From NCBI GenBank assembly GCA_947570505.1, contig CANOTH010000005.1, positions 1 to 47,839 of the forward strand: DNA of 47,839 nucleotides, read 5' to 3'. The stretch is from an uncultured Candidatus Saccharibacteria bacterium. Lineage in GTDB: Bacteria > Patescibacteriota > Saccharimonadia > Saccharimonadales > Saccharimonadaceae. Shown here piece by piece: positions 1-7,400 of the stretch (its first letter is position 1; each line of letters starts with the position of its first letter). The notes under the pieces were generated by a model, which searched no databases, had not been told where the DNA came from, and saw only the letters and a list, made by a program, of their open reading frames with translations. Position numbers and translations under genes: made by a program.

Positions 1-115
1 TAAATCTAAGTATAGAACTTACCTTATTTTGTTGCAAAGGTAGTGGAGCAATACGATAGCAAACTTTATTAAGCTTTGCAACTTAAAATGTGGTAGAAAA
101 TGGAGGGTGATTTCT

Positions 116-1147
116 ATGTTTGGAAAAATCATGAGTAACAATGCTTATCAGCAGCTGTGGGACGACAAAAACAATGCCGAGAAAAAGGTCGAGGAACTGA
201 CCGAACAGCTCCAGAATGCGATATATGCGCGCAATACTTATAGCAAAGAAGTCGACGAGCTGACGGCCAAGCTAAGAAGTTTGGAAGAAAACCATCAGTA
301 TGATCTCAAGATGAATCAGCAGCAGACGCAGAAAATGCGAGCAGAGTTGAACGAAGCGCAGGTCATAGTCGCTTCAGCTGAAGAACGCATAAAAACCGAG
401 GTAGCGGCTGCCATCAAACAAACCGCAGAGCGCCATGCTATCGCCGAGCTTGATCGGAAGGGATTAGAGCTGATATGTGCTCAGGCTTACCCGATGATTT
501 GCGGAGTAGAAGCAGAGGACGACTGTCACCGTTTGGAATATCGGCATTCAAATGATTACGGCGACCGGTTGTATATGAAGCTACCGCAGGGCATTCGCGT
601 GCAGAGACTGTCGCAATTGGCGGAGTTGATGGTACCTCAGGAATTTCCGGAGCTGACGGAGTATCTGCGGCTGGACCGCGAGCTGAACCATCTGGAGCTC
701 AGATATTTACCGCTGTCGGATATTTACTGGGAAGCTAATAACCGCACGGCTAGCGAGTCGTCGGCATCAGTAACGGTGACCCTTAATATTGGCGAAGGTG
801 ATTTAGGCGGATTCATGCTGGTGGTACCTCACGTCAAAGAATTATTTGACGAGGATCGATACAATCTCTTGATGCGTAACCTAGCTAACAAAGTCATTGA
901 ACGTGAAGATGAGGAGCAGGACCATAAACCGTTCTTATGCTTTGAGCATGACGACGAGGAAATTTATCTCATCAGAGGTAGATATGAGTGTGTCACGCAT
1001 GGCCATGACTCAAAGACCGGCTGGCATTCATCTGTACAGCCCTTTTGGGAAAAACAGGATAATGGAATTAGCCGGGCTTGCCAAGCACGTTGGGGAGCTT
1101 ATCTCCCGGGTGTAGTAGTGCCGAGACTAGTCCTGAACGAAATCTAA
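116..1147 (+). CDS. Coiled-coil protein of unknown function (343 aa)
   Basis: I do not recognise this protein. The first ~105 residues are rich in Glu, Lys, Gln and Ala in heptad-like order and should form a coiled coil; the remaining ~240 residues look globular and mixed alpha/beta, with scattered Cys and a Trp-rich C-terminus. There is no signal peptide or membrane segment, so it is probably cytoplasmic. I chose the ATG at 116 because a strong Shine-Dalgarno (GGAGGG, 102-107) lies 8-9 nt before it; a GTG at 107 in the same frame overlaps that Shine-Dalgarno and is unlikely. It stands alone: the gene ends at a TAA and a hairpin with a T-run follows at 1233. The neighbours are accessory elements, so it may be strain-variable. 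The gene is certain, its function unknown. Confidence 0.8.
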   Translation: MFGKIMSNNAYQQLWDDKNNAEKKVEELTEQLQNAIYARNTYSKEVDELTAKLRSLEENHQYDLKMNQQQTQKMRAELNEAQVIVASAEERIKTEVAAAIKQTAERHAIAELDRKGLELICAQAYPMICGVEAEDDCHRLEYRHSNDYGDRLYMKLPQGIRVQRLSQLAELMVPQEFPELTEYLRLDRELNHLELRYLPLSDIYWEANNRTASESSASVTVTLNIGEGDLGGFMLVVPHVKELFDEDRYNLLMRNLANKVIEREDEEQDHKPFLCFEHDDEEIYLIRGRYECVTHGHDSKTGWHSSVQPFWEKQDNGISRACQARWGAYLPGVVVPRLVLNEI

Positions 1148-1232
1148 AAATCAGAGTAATTAATCTGACCCAGGTCTAATTTCAGCGGGGCTTTGCCCTA
1201 GGGATGTTGATTTGCCCATTGCCACACTATTA

Positions 1233-1263
1233 AGCACCTCGGCTGCGGCTGGGGTGTTTTTTT
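1233..1263 (+). terminator. Rho-independent terminator
   Basis: A G+C-rich stem pairs CACCTCGGC with GGCTGGGGTG, using two G-U wobbles, and is followed by seven T. It lies 85 nt after the coiled-coil gene and probably ends that transcript. Confidence 0.7.
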
Positions 1264-1288
1264 ATGTGCTAAAAAGCCGAAAAAACTC

Positions 1289-1317
1289 TTGATATGCTTA
1301 AACTTATGCGTTATACT
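1289..1317 (+). promoter_or_regulatory. Sigma70-like promoter of a candidate small RNA
   Basis: TTGATA (1289-1294), a 17-bp spacer and TATACT (1312-1317). The predicted start is near 1324, exactly at the first hairpin of the RNA candidate. Confidence 0.6.
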
Positions 1318-1323
1318 AAAGAT

Positions 1324-1412
1324 AGTTCGAAAGAACATAAGGCTAACTGCGAGCCAACGTTTAAGTTGAGAGCTTATATGTTCAAAAAGCCACCAGTTGA
1401 GGGTGGTTTTTT
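1324..1412 (+). ncRNA. Candidate structured small RNA (~89 nt), four hairpins
   Basis: Between a good promoter and a strong terminator lies a stretch with no convincing start or Shine-Dalgarno. It folds by eye into four successive hairpins: GTTC-GAAA-GAAC (1325-1336, a GNRA-type loop); GGCT...AGCC (1341-1355); AAC...GTT/CAAC...GTTG (1355-1368); and the terminator stem CCACC...GGTGG (1390-1406) followed by six T. An outer pairing of ATAAG with CTTAT (around 1337 and 1373) may enclose the middle two. I cannot match it to a known family. It ends 4 nt before FISUMP-type cassette 1. It could also be a short leader attenuated before the cassette. No expression evidence is available. Confidence 0.5.
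1384..1412 (+). terminator. Rho-independent terminator of the small RNA
   Basis: Stem AAAAAGCCACC / GGTGGTTTTTT with a 7-nt loop. Its T-run ends only 4 nt before the conserved start of cassette 1. Confidence 0.75.
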
Positions 1413-1416
1413 GGTC

Positions 1417-1617
1417 GTCCGTAGCGGACGCATCGATCTTGGTAGTGGTGTTTTGAGACACCTTGGTGACCATGGTTTCGGTAGATCAGGTACTGCTGTT
1501 ACTTATTCGTCACCGACCTCAGCTTATGCTTACAACTTTACATTCACTGGCTGGACTGTCTACTCATCAGATAACTACTATCGTTATCTTGGTTTCCCCG
1601 TCCGCTGTTTGGTATAA
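1417..1617 (+). pseudogene. FISUMP-type C-terminal cassette 1
   Basis: This 66-codon segment encodes only the last part of a domain resembling the Fibrobacter succinogenes major paralogous (FISUMP, C-type-lectin-like) domain. It starts VRSGRI, continues with a TSAYAY segment and ends GFPVRCLV then TAA. The reading frame is open upstream to 1294, but that part overlaps the small RNA and terminator and shows no domain. The DNA begins with CGTCCGTAGCGG and ends with CCCCGTCCGCTGTTTGGTAT (1596-1615); both blocks recur in three other cassettes in this window. No Shine-Dalgarno, signal peptide or N-terminal domain is present. It may be a decayed gene end or a silent donor cassette for a full-length surface protein elsewhere. 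Confidence 0.65.
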
Positions 1618-1635
1618 TAGTTGGCAGAGTATTAA

Positions 1636-1711
1636 CTTTCTAGAAAGCACCTGCTATAACGGAAACATATTCGGGAATACCCGTCCAACCCCAGCCGTAA
1701 AGGTCTGGGGG
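1636..1711. other. Spacer between cassettes 1 and 2: palindrome and hairpin
   Basis: It holds a 12-bp palindrome (CTTTCTAGAAAG, 1636-1647) and a hairpin CCCCAG...CTGGGG (about 1690-1710). Neither has an assigned role. The hairpin could end transcripts entering from either side, though its T-run is poor. Confidence 0.4.
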
Positions 1712-1715
1712 ATAT

Positions 1716-1850
1716 TTATTGCTCTAAACCAAGGCACAACTTACCAAAACCTGTTTTTACCAGCTCAAAATCCGAATTCGGTAGCATCCCCATGCGTTCA
1801 TAGAGTCGCGCTACACTAATAACACGTGCCTGTGCAAAAGCCGCAGTCTG
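1716..1850 (-). pseudogene. Possible 44-codon gene remnant
   Basis: On the minus strand a stretch with protein-like composition (it includes ARVISVARLYERMG) is open from a TGA near 1850 to a TAA at 1716-1718. There is no start codon with a Shine-Dalgarno, and an ATG just upstream is in another frame. It may be the end of a decayed gene or chance. I do not recognise it. Confidence 0.2.
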
Positions 1851-1905
1851 TCATATTTACTCCAATTATTACTCTGCATTATACCTCAAGCTCATTTTAC
1901 TATTA

Positions 1906-2109
1906 CTAGTATACCAAACAGCGGACGGGGAGACCATATTGACGACCACCATGCGTAGATGGTACTACTAGGTTTCTGTTCATGCCAAACCAGTAAGTGT
2001 TACTAGAAGTAGGCGAGGTATAATTGCCGGTCGTCTGTGCCCAATTATTTCCGTCAAAGCCGACATATCTCACACTGCTATTGCCGTCAACTACTCGCCC
2101 GCTACGGAC
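1906..2109 (-). pseudogene. FISUMP-type C-terminal cassette 2
   Basis: This cassette is on the minus strand and convergent with cassette 1. It encodes VRSGRVV, then YTSPTSS...YWF, and ends GLPVRCLVY with TAG. The conserved DNA ends are exact: the 20-bp 3' block is at 1911-1930 and the 5' block at 2099-2110 (reverse complement). Upstream in the same frame the codons read ICPKG, which resembles the SICPKGWRLP motif of full-length FISUMP domains, suggesting a deletion joined distant parts of a domain. The frame runs directly out of a terminator stem (2155-2187), so no independent start is evident. Function as a protein is doubtful; donor cassette or relic are both possible. Confidence 0.65.
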
Positions 2110-2153
2110 GTTATCCCCTTTGGGACAGATCCTCCGACTGGAAGTCAGAGACA

Positions 2154-2187
2154 GCAAAAAGCCTGCCACAAAATCGTAGCAGGCCTC
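2154..2187 (-). terminator. Rho-independent terminator of the frameshifted minus-strand gene
   Basis: Read on the minus strand, GCCTGC pairs with GCAGGC across a 12-nt loop and is followed by TTTTT. It lies 25 nt after the stop of the gene at 2212-2761 and directly before cassette 2. Confidence 0.7.
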
Positions 2188-2211
2188 GTCTCGGAGCTAT
2201 TTATGACTTCA

Positions 2212-2761
2212 CTAATCCAGCAGAAACTCCTCAAAGCAGTCTTCAAACCGCGCATAGGACGACCATTCTAAGAATGCCTCCAGCTCCCTCATCAGCAAGA
2301 AGACATTTGATCTCATGGTATAGAGCACGCATTCCTGAGTATACATGGTCTCAGATTTGCTGTATTTGCAGAGTATTACCCAGCTAGCTCCTTCAGCTTT
2401 GAGGCAGATTTCTCCCTGTCGCAAGATCATATTCTCGGACATTTCCTCCAAGGGAACATTACGTTCCTGGCTTGCCTCGCAAGAATAATAACATTTGCCG
2501 TCGCTGAGCATATAAGCCAGCTCAACTGCACCGGAATGTCCGCAAGGATCCCAATCCGCCTGCATTTGATTCAGTAGGAAGGTGTCTAACCAAAATGCTA
2601 CCCTCCTTCAGGTTCATATCAATGTAAACCTGCACCTCCCAGCCATTATAGGAGAACTTAGTGTCCTCCTGAGACTTGGTGATCAAATGGCTCAGATCCT
2701 CGTTTTCACCTAACATTGCGGAGGTGATTTGGCAGTTGTTGATACTGATTGATAATTTCAT
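2212..2761 (-). pseudogene. Orphan gene split by a frameshift (~182 codons)
   Basis: Two overlapping minus-strand frames look like one gene. The first (2761 to 2522) starts MKLSISINN after a GGGG-type Shine-Dalgarno and a good promoter. The second (to 2212) continues the protein from about 2563, but its ATG has no Shine-Dalgarno. Near 2560-2570, dropping one G would join LPTESNA to DWDPCGHSG and give one protein of ~182 residues. The segment GWEVQVYIDM resembles GWRVIIEMIR in the next gene upstream, of similar length, so the two may be paralogues. I see no slippery heptamer. The break may be a real mutation or a sequencing error. Function unknown. Confidence 0.55.
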
Positions 2762-2828
2762 AAAAATAACCCCTTCTCTGTTAAACTTCTAATCAGCCGA
2801 CCAGAGTCGACTTCATCACTATCTCTCT

Positions 2829-2857
2829 GTTATAGCACACTTTATTGAAAAAGTCAA
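2829..2857 (-). promoter_or_regulatory. Sigma70-like promoter of the frameshifted gene
   Basis: On the minus strand: TTGACT, 17 bp, TATAAC, with TGTGC directly before the -10. It is nearly the same as the promoter at 3593-3621. Confidence 0.75.
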
Positions 2858-2879
2858 TGGTAATGCACTGATTTTGCAG

Positions 2880-2907
2880 AAAAAGGCCACCCTAGCTAGG
2901 GTGGCCG
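2880..2907 (-). terminator. Rho-independent terminator
   Basis: A perfect stem GGCCACCCTA / TAGGGTGGCC followed on the minus strand by TTTTT. It ends the 2926-3462 gene. Confidence 0.8.
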
Positions 2908-2925
2908 TAACAGACTGTTACGTGA

Positions 2926-3462
2926 TCATTTGCAGACTTCTTTGATTTTCAGGTGCTTAATCCAGAACTGTGCGAAGATATTTTTGTCAAATCCGCGTAA
3001 ATTCCACCAGATCTGGTCCATTGTCCAATTTCTTTTTAAAATCTTCTGGACTCTCTTAAAAATCCAGAATTCAAAGAAACTGTTCAGCTGCGTATCGGCA
3101 GCCCCGTCAAAAGCAATAGATACATGACCCTTTGTGTTTCGGACGATCTGTTGATGGTTACGGTGAAGACATAAATCCTCGCTTTCTGCAATTTCTGTGA
3201 CCAAGATATCGTACGGCACTATCAAGCCATCACCATCGCTAGAAGCTCTGATTAAGGCATTATCGCCTCCGCCCTTGTTGCCCTGCAAATCAAGATGATA
3301 GTACAGGCTTTCCTCGTCGTCATTGCGTATCATCTCAATAATTACGCGCCAACCATCAGGCAGGAAAGAACGATATTCGCAAACTACCTCTTCAATTGCG
3401 TCTAAGATCTTAGCATTTACCTCTGGGCTACATTCTGAAACAAATGGACCTAAAACCTTCAT
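2926..3462 (-). CDS. Orphan protein of unknown function (178 aa)
   Basis: I do not recognise this protein. It has no signal peptide or clear membrane segment. The N-terminal third holds FLPDGWRVIIEM, resembling FSYNGWEVQVYIDM in the frameshifted neighbour downstream. The C-terminal third is rich in Trp, Phe and Lys. The ATG at 3462 follows an AAGGAGG Shine-Dalgarno at a spacing of about 9-10 nt. A sigma70-like promoter lies at 3593-3621, leaving a leader of ~125 nt that contains a strong hairpin. The gene ends at TGA before a perfect terminator. Single-gene units with shared promoters suggest that this and its neighbour are expressed together but independently. The gene call is sound; the role is unknown. 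Confidence 0.75.
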   Translation of the reverse strand: MKVLGPFVSECSPEVNAKILDAIEEVVCEYRSFLPDGWRVIIEMIRNDDEESLYYHLDLQGNKGGGDNALIRASSDGDGLIVPYDILVTEIAESEDLCLHRNHQQIVRNTKGHVSIAFDGAADTQLNSFFEFWIFKRVQKILKRNWTMDQIWWNLRGFDKNIFAQFWIKHLKIKEVCK

Positions 3463-3504
3463 AAAAAATTCCTCCTTGGAAAATCTCTACGAAGCCAGCT
3501 GTCT

Positions 3505-3549
3505 CCGTAGGATATCGACCCACTTTTGTAGCAAGACGATAACCTACGG
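3505..3549 (-). promoter_or_regulatory. Leader hairpin of the 178-aa gene
   Basis: Two 13-nt arms (3505-3517 and 3537-3549), CCGTAGGATATCG and CGATAACCTACGG, pair with one mismatch around a 19-nt loop. It lies in the 5' leader ~30 nt before the Shine-Dalgarno, so it could stabilise the mRNA or act as a regulatory element. Confidence 0.6.
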
Positions 3550-3592
3550 CGACATTTTGTAACCACGACCATTAAAGTGCTCTCATACCTAC

Positions 3593-3621
3593 ATTATAGC
3601 ACACATCGCCAAAAAAGTCAA
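3593..3621 (-). promoter_or_regulatory. Sigma70-like promoter of the 178-aa gene
   Basis: On the minus strand: TTGACT, 17 bp, TATAAT, with TGTGC before the -10. Confidence 0.8.
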
Positions 3622-3678
3622 TAGAAAAAGTGGGTCTAGATTGATGAAATATAGATTGTATGGTAAGAAAGATACAGG

Positions 3679-3692
3679 CTGGTATATACCAG
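3679..3692. repeat. 14-bp perfect palindrome upstream of the leader ORF
   Basis: CTGGTATATACCAG, 52 nt before the leader ORF Shine-Dalgarno. It is a possible operator. No convincing promoter is visible in this 280-nt gap. Confidence 0.35.
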
Positions 3693-3743
3693 AGTAGTCT
3701 TAAAAAATGCGTTTGAGCTTGGCTCAGAAAGGAGGGGTAACTA

Positions 3744-3800
3744 ATGATTTTAGTCGTTAGGCAAAAAGTATCATTTACTGAGGGGGAATTAATACATTGA
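3744..3800 (+). CDS. 18-codon leader ORF coupled to the next gene
   Basis: The ATG at 3744 sits 6 nt after a very strong Shine-Dalgarno (GGAGGGG, 3731-3737). The frame reads MILVVRQKVSFTEGELIH and stops with TGA at 3798-3800. That TGA overlaps the TTG start of the following membrane protein in a TTGA arrangement. The short, strongly initiated frame therefore looks like a translational leader that delivers terminating ribosomes to a poor start codon. The peptide has no obvious regulatory codon run. Whether the peptide itself has a function cannot be told. Evidence is the Shine-Dalgarno, spacing and overlap only. Confidence 0.55.
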   Translation: MILVVRQKVSFTEGELIH

Positions 3801-4252
3801 CTAATGTTGCATACGTAACTCTTATGGCCAGTTTCGTTTTCAATATTATCAGCATGATTATGGGCTCATACATCTTGTGGACTAGCAGCAATCCGTTCGG
3901 AATCATCATGTTTTTTGGTATTGTGGCTTTTTGCGCAAGTTGCTGGATATTGAGACCGTTTTGGAAGATGACAGTGCGACACTTTGGTGGTAAGCTTCAG
4001 CCTATTGACACAGCACGATTAAGTGTTTTACACTGGCTGACTAACTATTATCGCAAAATGTCCTATCGGTTCTTTGTGCTGGCGCAATTCCTTGTTGCTA
4101 CCACCGCGATACGGTATATTCTAGCTATAGCTTCTGGCGAAGACAACCTGAATGCTACGCAAATTACCGCTATCATTCTTGTCAATGTTGGAATTATTAT
4201 CATGGAAACACACTTGTTTTTATTTAGATTTTCCTGTATAATGATCTATTAA
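3797..4252 (+). CDS. Small multi-pass membrane protein of unknown function (151 aa)
   Basis: Hydrophobic segments at about residues 5-27, 33-52, 86-110 and 121-147 indicate four transmembrane helices. I recognise no family motif. The start is TTG at 3797, with a G-rich sequence (GAGGGGG, 3780-3786) about 11 nt upstream, and it overlaps the stop of the 18-codon leader ORF, so translation is probably coupled. No in-frame ATG gives a better start. The last ~40 nt contain a promoter-like sequence that probably drives rpoB, so the gene may be co-regulated with RNA polymerase or only adjacent to it. Function unknown. Confidence 0.65.
   Translation: MTNVAYVTLMASFVFNIISMIMGSYILWTSSNPFGIIMFFGIVAFCASCWILRPFWKMTVRHFGGKLQPIDTARLSVLHWLTNYYRKMSYRFFVLAQFLVATTAIRYILAIASGEDNLNATQITAIILVNVGIIIMETHLFLFRFSCIMIY
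4214..4242 (+). promoter_or_regulatory. Promoter of rpoBC
   Basis: TTGTTT (4214-4219), 17 bp, TATAAT (4237-4242), inside the end of the preceding gene. Confidence 0.6.
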
Positions 4253-4435
4253 GAAGTAGTGAGTGATATTTTGGATGCTCTAGAGATGGCGACTTGAGGG
4301 CAAAGATATCACAGTTAATCTTCGGCGCTACAAACTTGAGGGACAAAGTGGGAATGAGCTCGCTTGATCTTCCACGGTGACCTAGGTTTGACTCGCTCAG
4401 CGAGAGAGATTATCAACACTAATAGAGAGGAAAAA
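4250..4435 (+). promoter_or_regulatory. ~185-nt leader of rpoB
   Basis: There is no gene in this stretch. It contains the short hairpin CTCGC-TCA-GCGAG (about 4394-4406) just before the Shine-Dalgarno region. In many bacteria rpoBC is controlled through an upstream L10/L12 leader; here rplJ and rplL are absent from the window, and any control by this leader is inference. Confidence 0.4.
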
Positions 4436-7400
4436 GTGAGTAAAGCAACTACTAATGCTGGTCGCGTGTTCTTCACGGAGGGTGACCAAGCACTTCCTAT
4501 TCCTGATCTGATTGCTCATCAGAAGGATAGCTGGGAAGATTTTGTCAAATCTGGTCTAAGAGAGGTGTTCAATGAGTTGAATCCGATTGACGACTATACT
4601 GGACAAAAATTGTCCATGCGGTTCAAGGACTATTATTTCAAGGAACCGTTGGAAGACGAAAAAACTGCGAAATATAACCTGTCTACTTATGCTGCGCCTC
4701 TGCATGTGCAGGTAGAGTTGACTAATAAAGTGACTGGCGAAGTCAAAGAACAGGATATTTACTTTGGTGATTATCCTTGGATGACCGACCGTGCCACCTT
4801 TATTATTAATGGTACGGAAAGGGTAGTGGTTTCACAGCTGATTCGTTCGGCTGGAGTTTTCTTTACTGCGGACGAAATAAATGGTAAGCGCTACTATGGT
4901 GCTAAGGTTATTCCGGGCCGTGGTGCTTGGCTAGAGTTTGAGACTACTCCGAGTGGTTGTATCAACGTGAAGATCGATCGTCGCCGCAAGATTCCAGTGA
5001 CCACTTTCTTGAAGGCTCTAGGCATTGCTAAGGACGACGAGATCCGCGCTAAGTTTGCTGAAATCGACAACGGCCCAATCAGCTATATTAATGCCACTTT
5101 GGAGAAAGATACCGCTACTAGTCAATCTGCTGCTCTTCTTGAAGTCTATCGCCGCTTGCGTCCGGGCGATTTGGCTACGGTTGATAATGCTAGGTCAATG
5201 ATTGAGCGAGCTTTCTTTGATTACCGCCGCTATGACTGTTCTAGAGTGGGTCGTTTCAAACTTAATCGCCGACTTGGCTACGATACTCCTAACGATGCCG
5301 AGCATCGCACTTTGCAGATGAAGGATCTCATCGCCATCATTAGTGAAATTATCCGGCTCAATAATTCTCAGGAACCAGCTGATGATATTGATAGCTTGTC
5401 TAATCGCCGGGTGAAGCTAGTTGGTGAGCTGGTACAGAGGCAGTTTAGATTAGGTATGCTTAGGTTACAGCGGAATATTCTTGACCGTATGTCCATGGTG
5501 AATCCAGAGGAGGTCACACCGTCACAATTACTCAACTCTCGTCCGGTAGTGGCAGCCGTGAAAGAATTCTTCTCCAGCTCTCAGCTGTCGCAGCTAATGG
5601 ATGAAGTTAACGGTTATTCTGAGCTAGCTCATAAGCGCCGTCTGTCTAGTATGGGCCCTGGTGGTCTAACTCGTGAACGTGCTGGTTTCGATGTGCGTGA
5701 TGCTCACCCTACTCATTATGGTCGAATTTGTACCGTGGAGACTCCAGAAGGTGGTAACGTGGGCTTGGTGCTTAACCTTGCGACCTATGCTCGGATTAAT
5801 GAGTATGGTTTCATTGAAGCACCATATCGCGTGGTTAAGAACGGCAAAGTTACGGATGAAGTAGTTTACGTGGATGCGGCCAGTGAAGATGATATGATTA
5901 TCGCCGATGCTTCAGTAAAGCTGAATGATAAGGGCGAATTCGTAGAAGACTGGGTGTCTGCTCGGGTGAAGGGCCGTCCTAGCCAGGTAGCCTCTAACTT
6001 GGTCACTCATATTGATGCTGCGCACAAGGAAATCTTGGGCACGAGTGCGAGCTTGATTCCGTTCGTCGAGAAGAACCGTGTCGACCGTTCCTTGATGGCT
6101 TGTGCTATGCAGAAGCAGGCGGTACCTTTGCTCAAGAACGATGCGCCAATTGTTGGTACGGGTATTGAGCATGAAGTGGCAATGAATACGTCGCAAGTCG
6201 TGGTGGCAGAATCCGATGGCGAAGTGAAGAAGGCTGACGGTGTCAGTGTGATCGTCAAATACAAAGATGGCGAAAAAGAATACAAGCTAGAACACTTCGA
6301 GAAGACGAACGACGATCGTTGTTATAATCAACGGGTCAAAGTAGCTCGTGGTCAAAAGGTCAAGAAAGGCGATATCCTGATTGAAGGTGCTTCTGTGATG
6401 AATGGGGAGCTAGCTCTGGGTAAAGATTTGCTGGTCGCCTTCATGCCTTGGCGCGGTTACAACATGGATGATGCGATTGTAATTTCCCGCCGTTTGGTAG
6501 AAGATGATAAGTTGACTTCTATCAATATTAAAGACTTTGATGTTGAAGTGCGTGAGACCAAGCTTGGTCCAGAACAAGTCACTCGCGATATTCCAAATGT
6601 GCCAGAGAAGAGCTTACGTCATCTCGGTGAAGATGGTATTGTCGTAGTGGGCTCAGAGGTGCAACCGGGCGATATCTTGGTTGGTAAAATTACACCAAAA
6701 GGTGAGCAAGAGCTAAGCTCTGAAGAGCGCTTGCTCAGAGCAATCTTTGGTGAAAAGGCTAAAGACGTCCGCGATACTTCTGTACGCATGAACGGCTCGA
6801 GTACAGGTAAAGTAGTTGGGGTACGAATTTATACTCATGAACAAGGCCACGAACTCAAAGCTGGTGTCTTGATGCAGATCAAGATCTATGTGGCGGAAAT
6901 GCGTAAAATCAGTGTAGGTGATAAGATTGCTGGTCGTCACGGTAACAAGGGTGTAGTATCGAGGATTCTTCCGGTAGAAGATATGCCTTTCATGGAAGAT
7001 GGTACCCCGATCGATGTCTTGCTCAGCCCAATGGGTGTGCCAAGCCGTATGAACCTAGGTCAGTTGTTTGAAGTGCACCTCGGCATGGCAGCACGAGCTC
7101 TTGGTTATGAGGTGGCGACACCGTCCTTTAACGGTGTCAGCGACGAGACGATTTCTGAACAGCTGGAAAAAGCTGGCTTTGCTCGTGACGGTCGGGTTCA
7201 GCTCTATGATGGCTTGACCGGCGAACCATTTAATGAACGTACGAGTGTGGGGGTTATGCACATGCTCAAGCTGCACCACATGGTGGAAGATAAGATTCAT
7301 GCTCGTAGCACTGGTCCATACACCGCAGTGACTCAGCAGCCACTTGGTGGTAAAGCTCAGAACGGTGGTCAGCGCTTTGGAGAAATGGAGGTGTGGGCTC

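Noticed and set aside
1324-1412. tracrRNA-like RNA
   Set aside because: A GAAA-looped first hairpin followed by ATAAGGCTA and two short hairpins recalls a Cas9 guide scaffold, but there is no CRISPR array, cas gene or anti-repeat partner here, and the match is short.
2522-2570. Programmed frameshift in the minus-strand orphan gene
   Set aside because: No slippery heptamer, internal Shine-Dalgarno or downstream stem is apparent, so an indel is the simpler reading.
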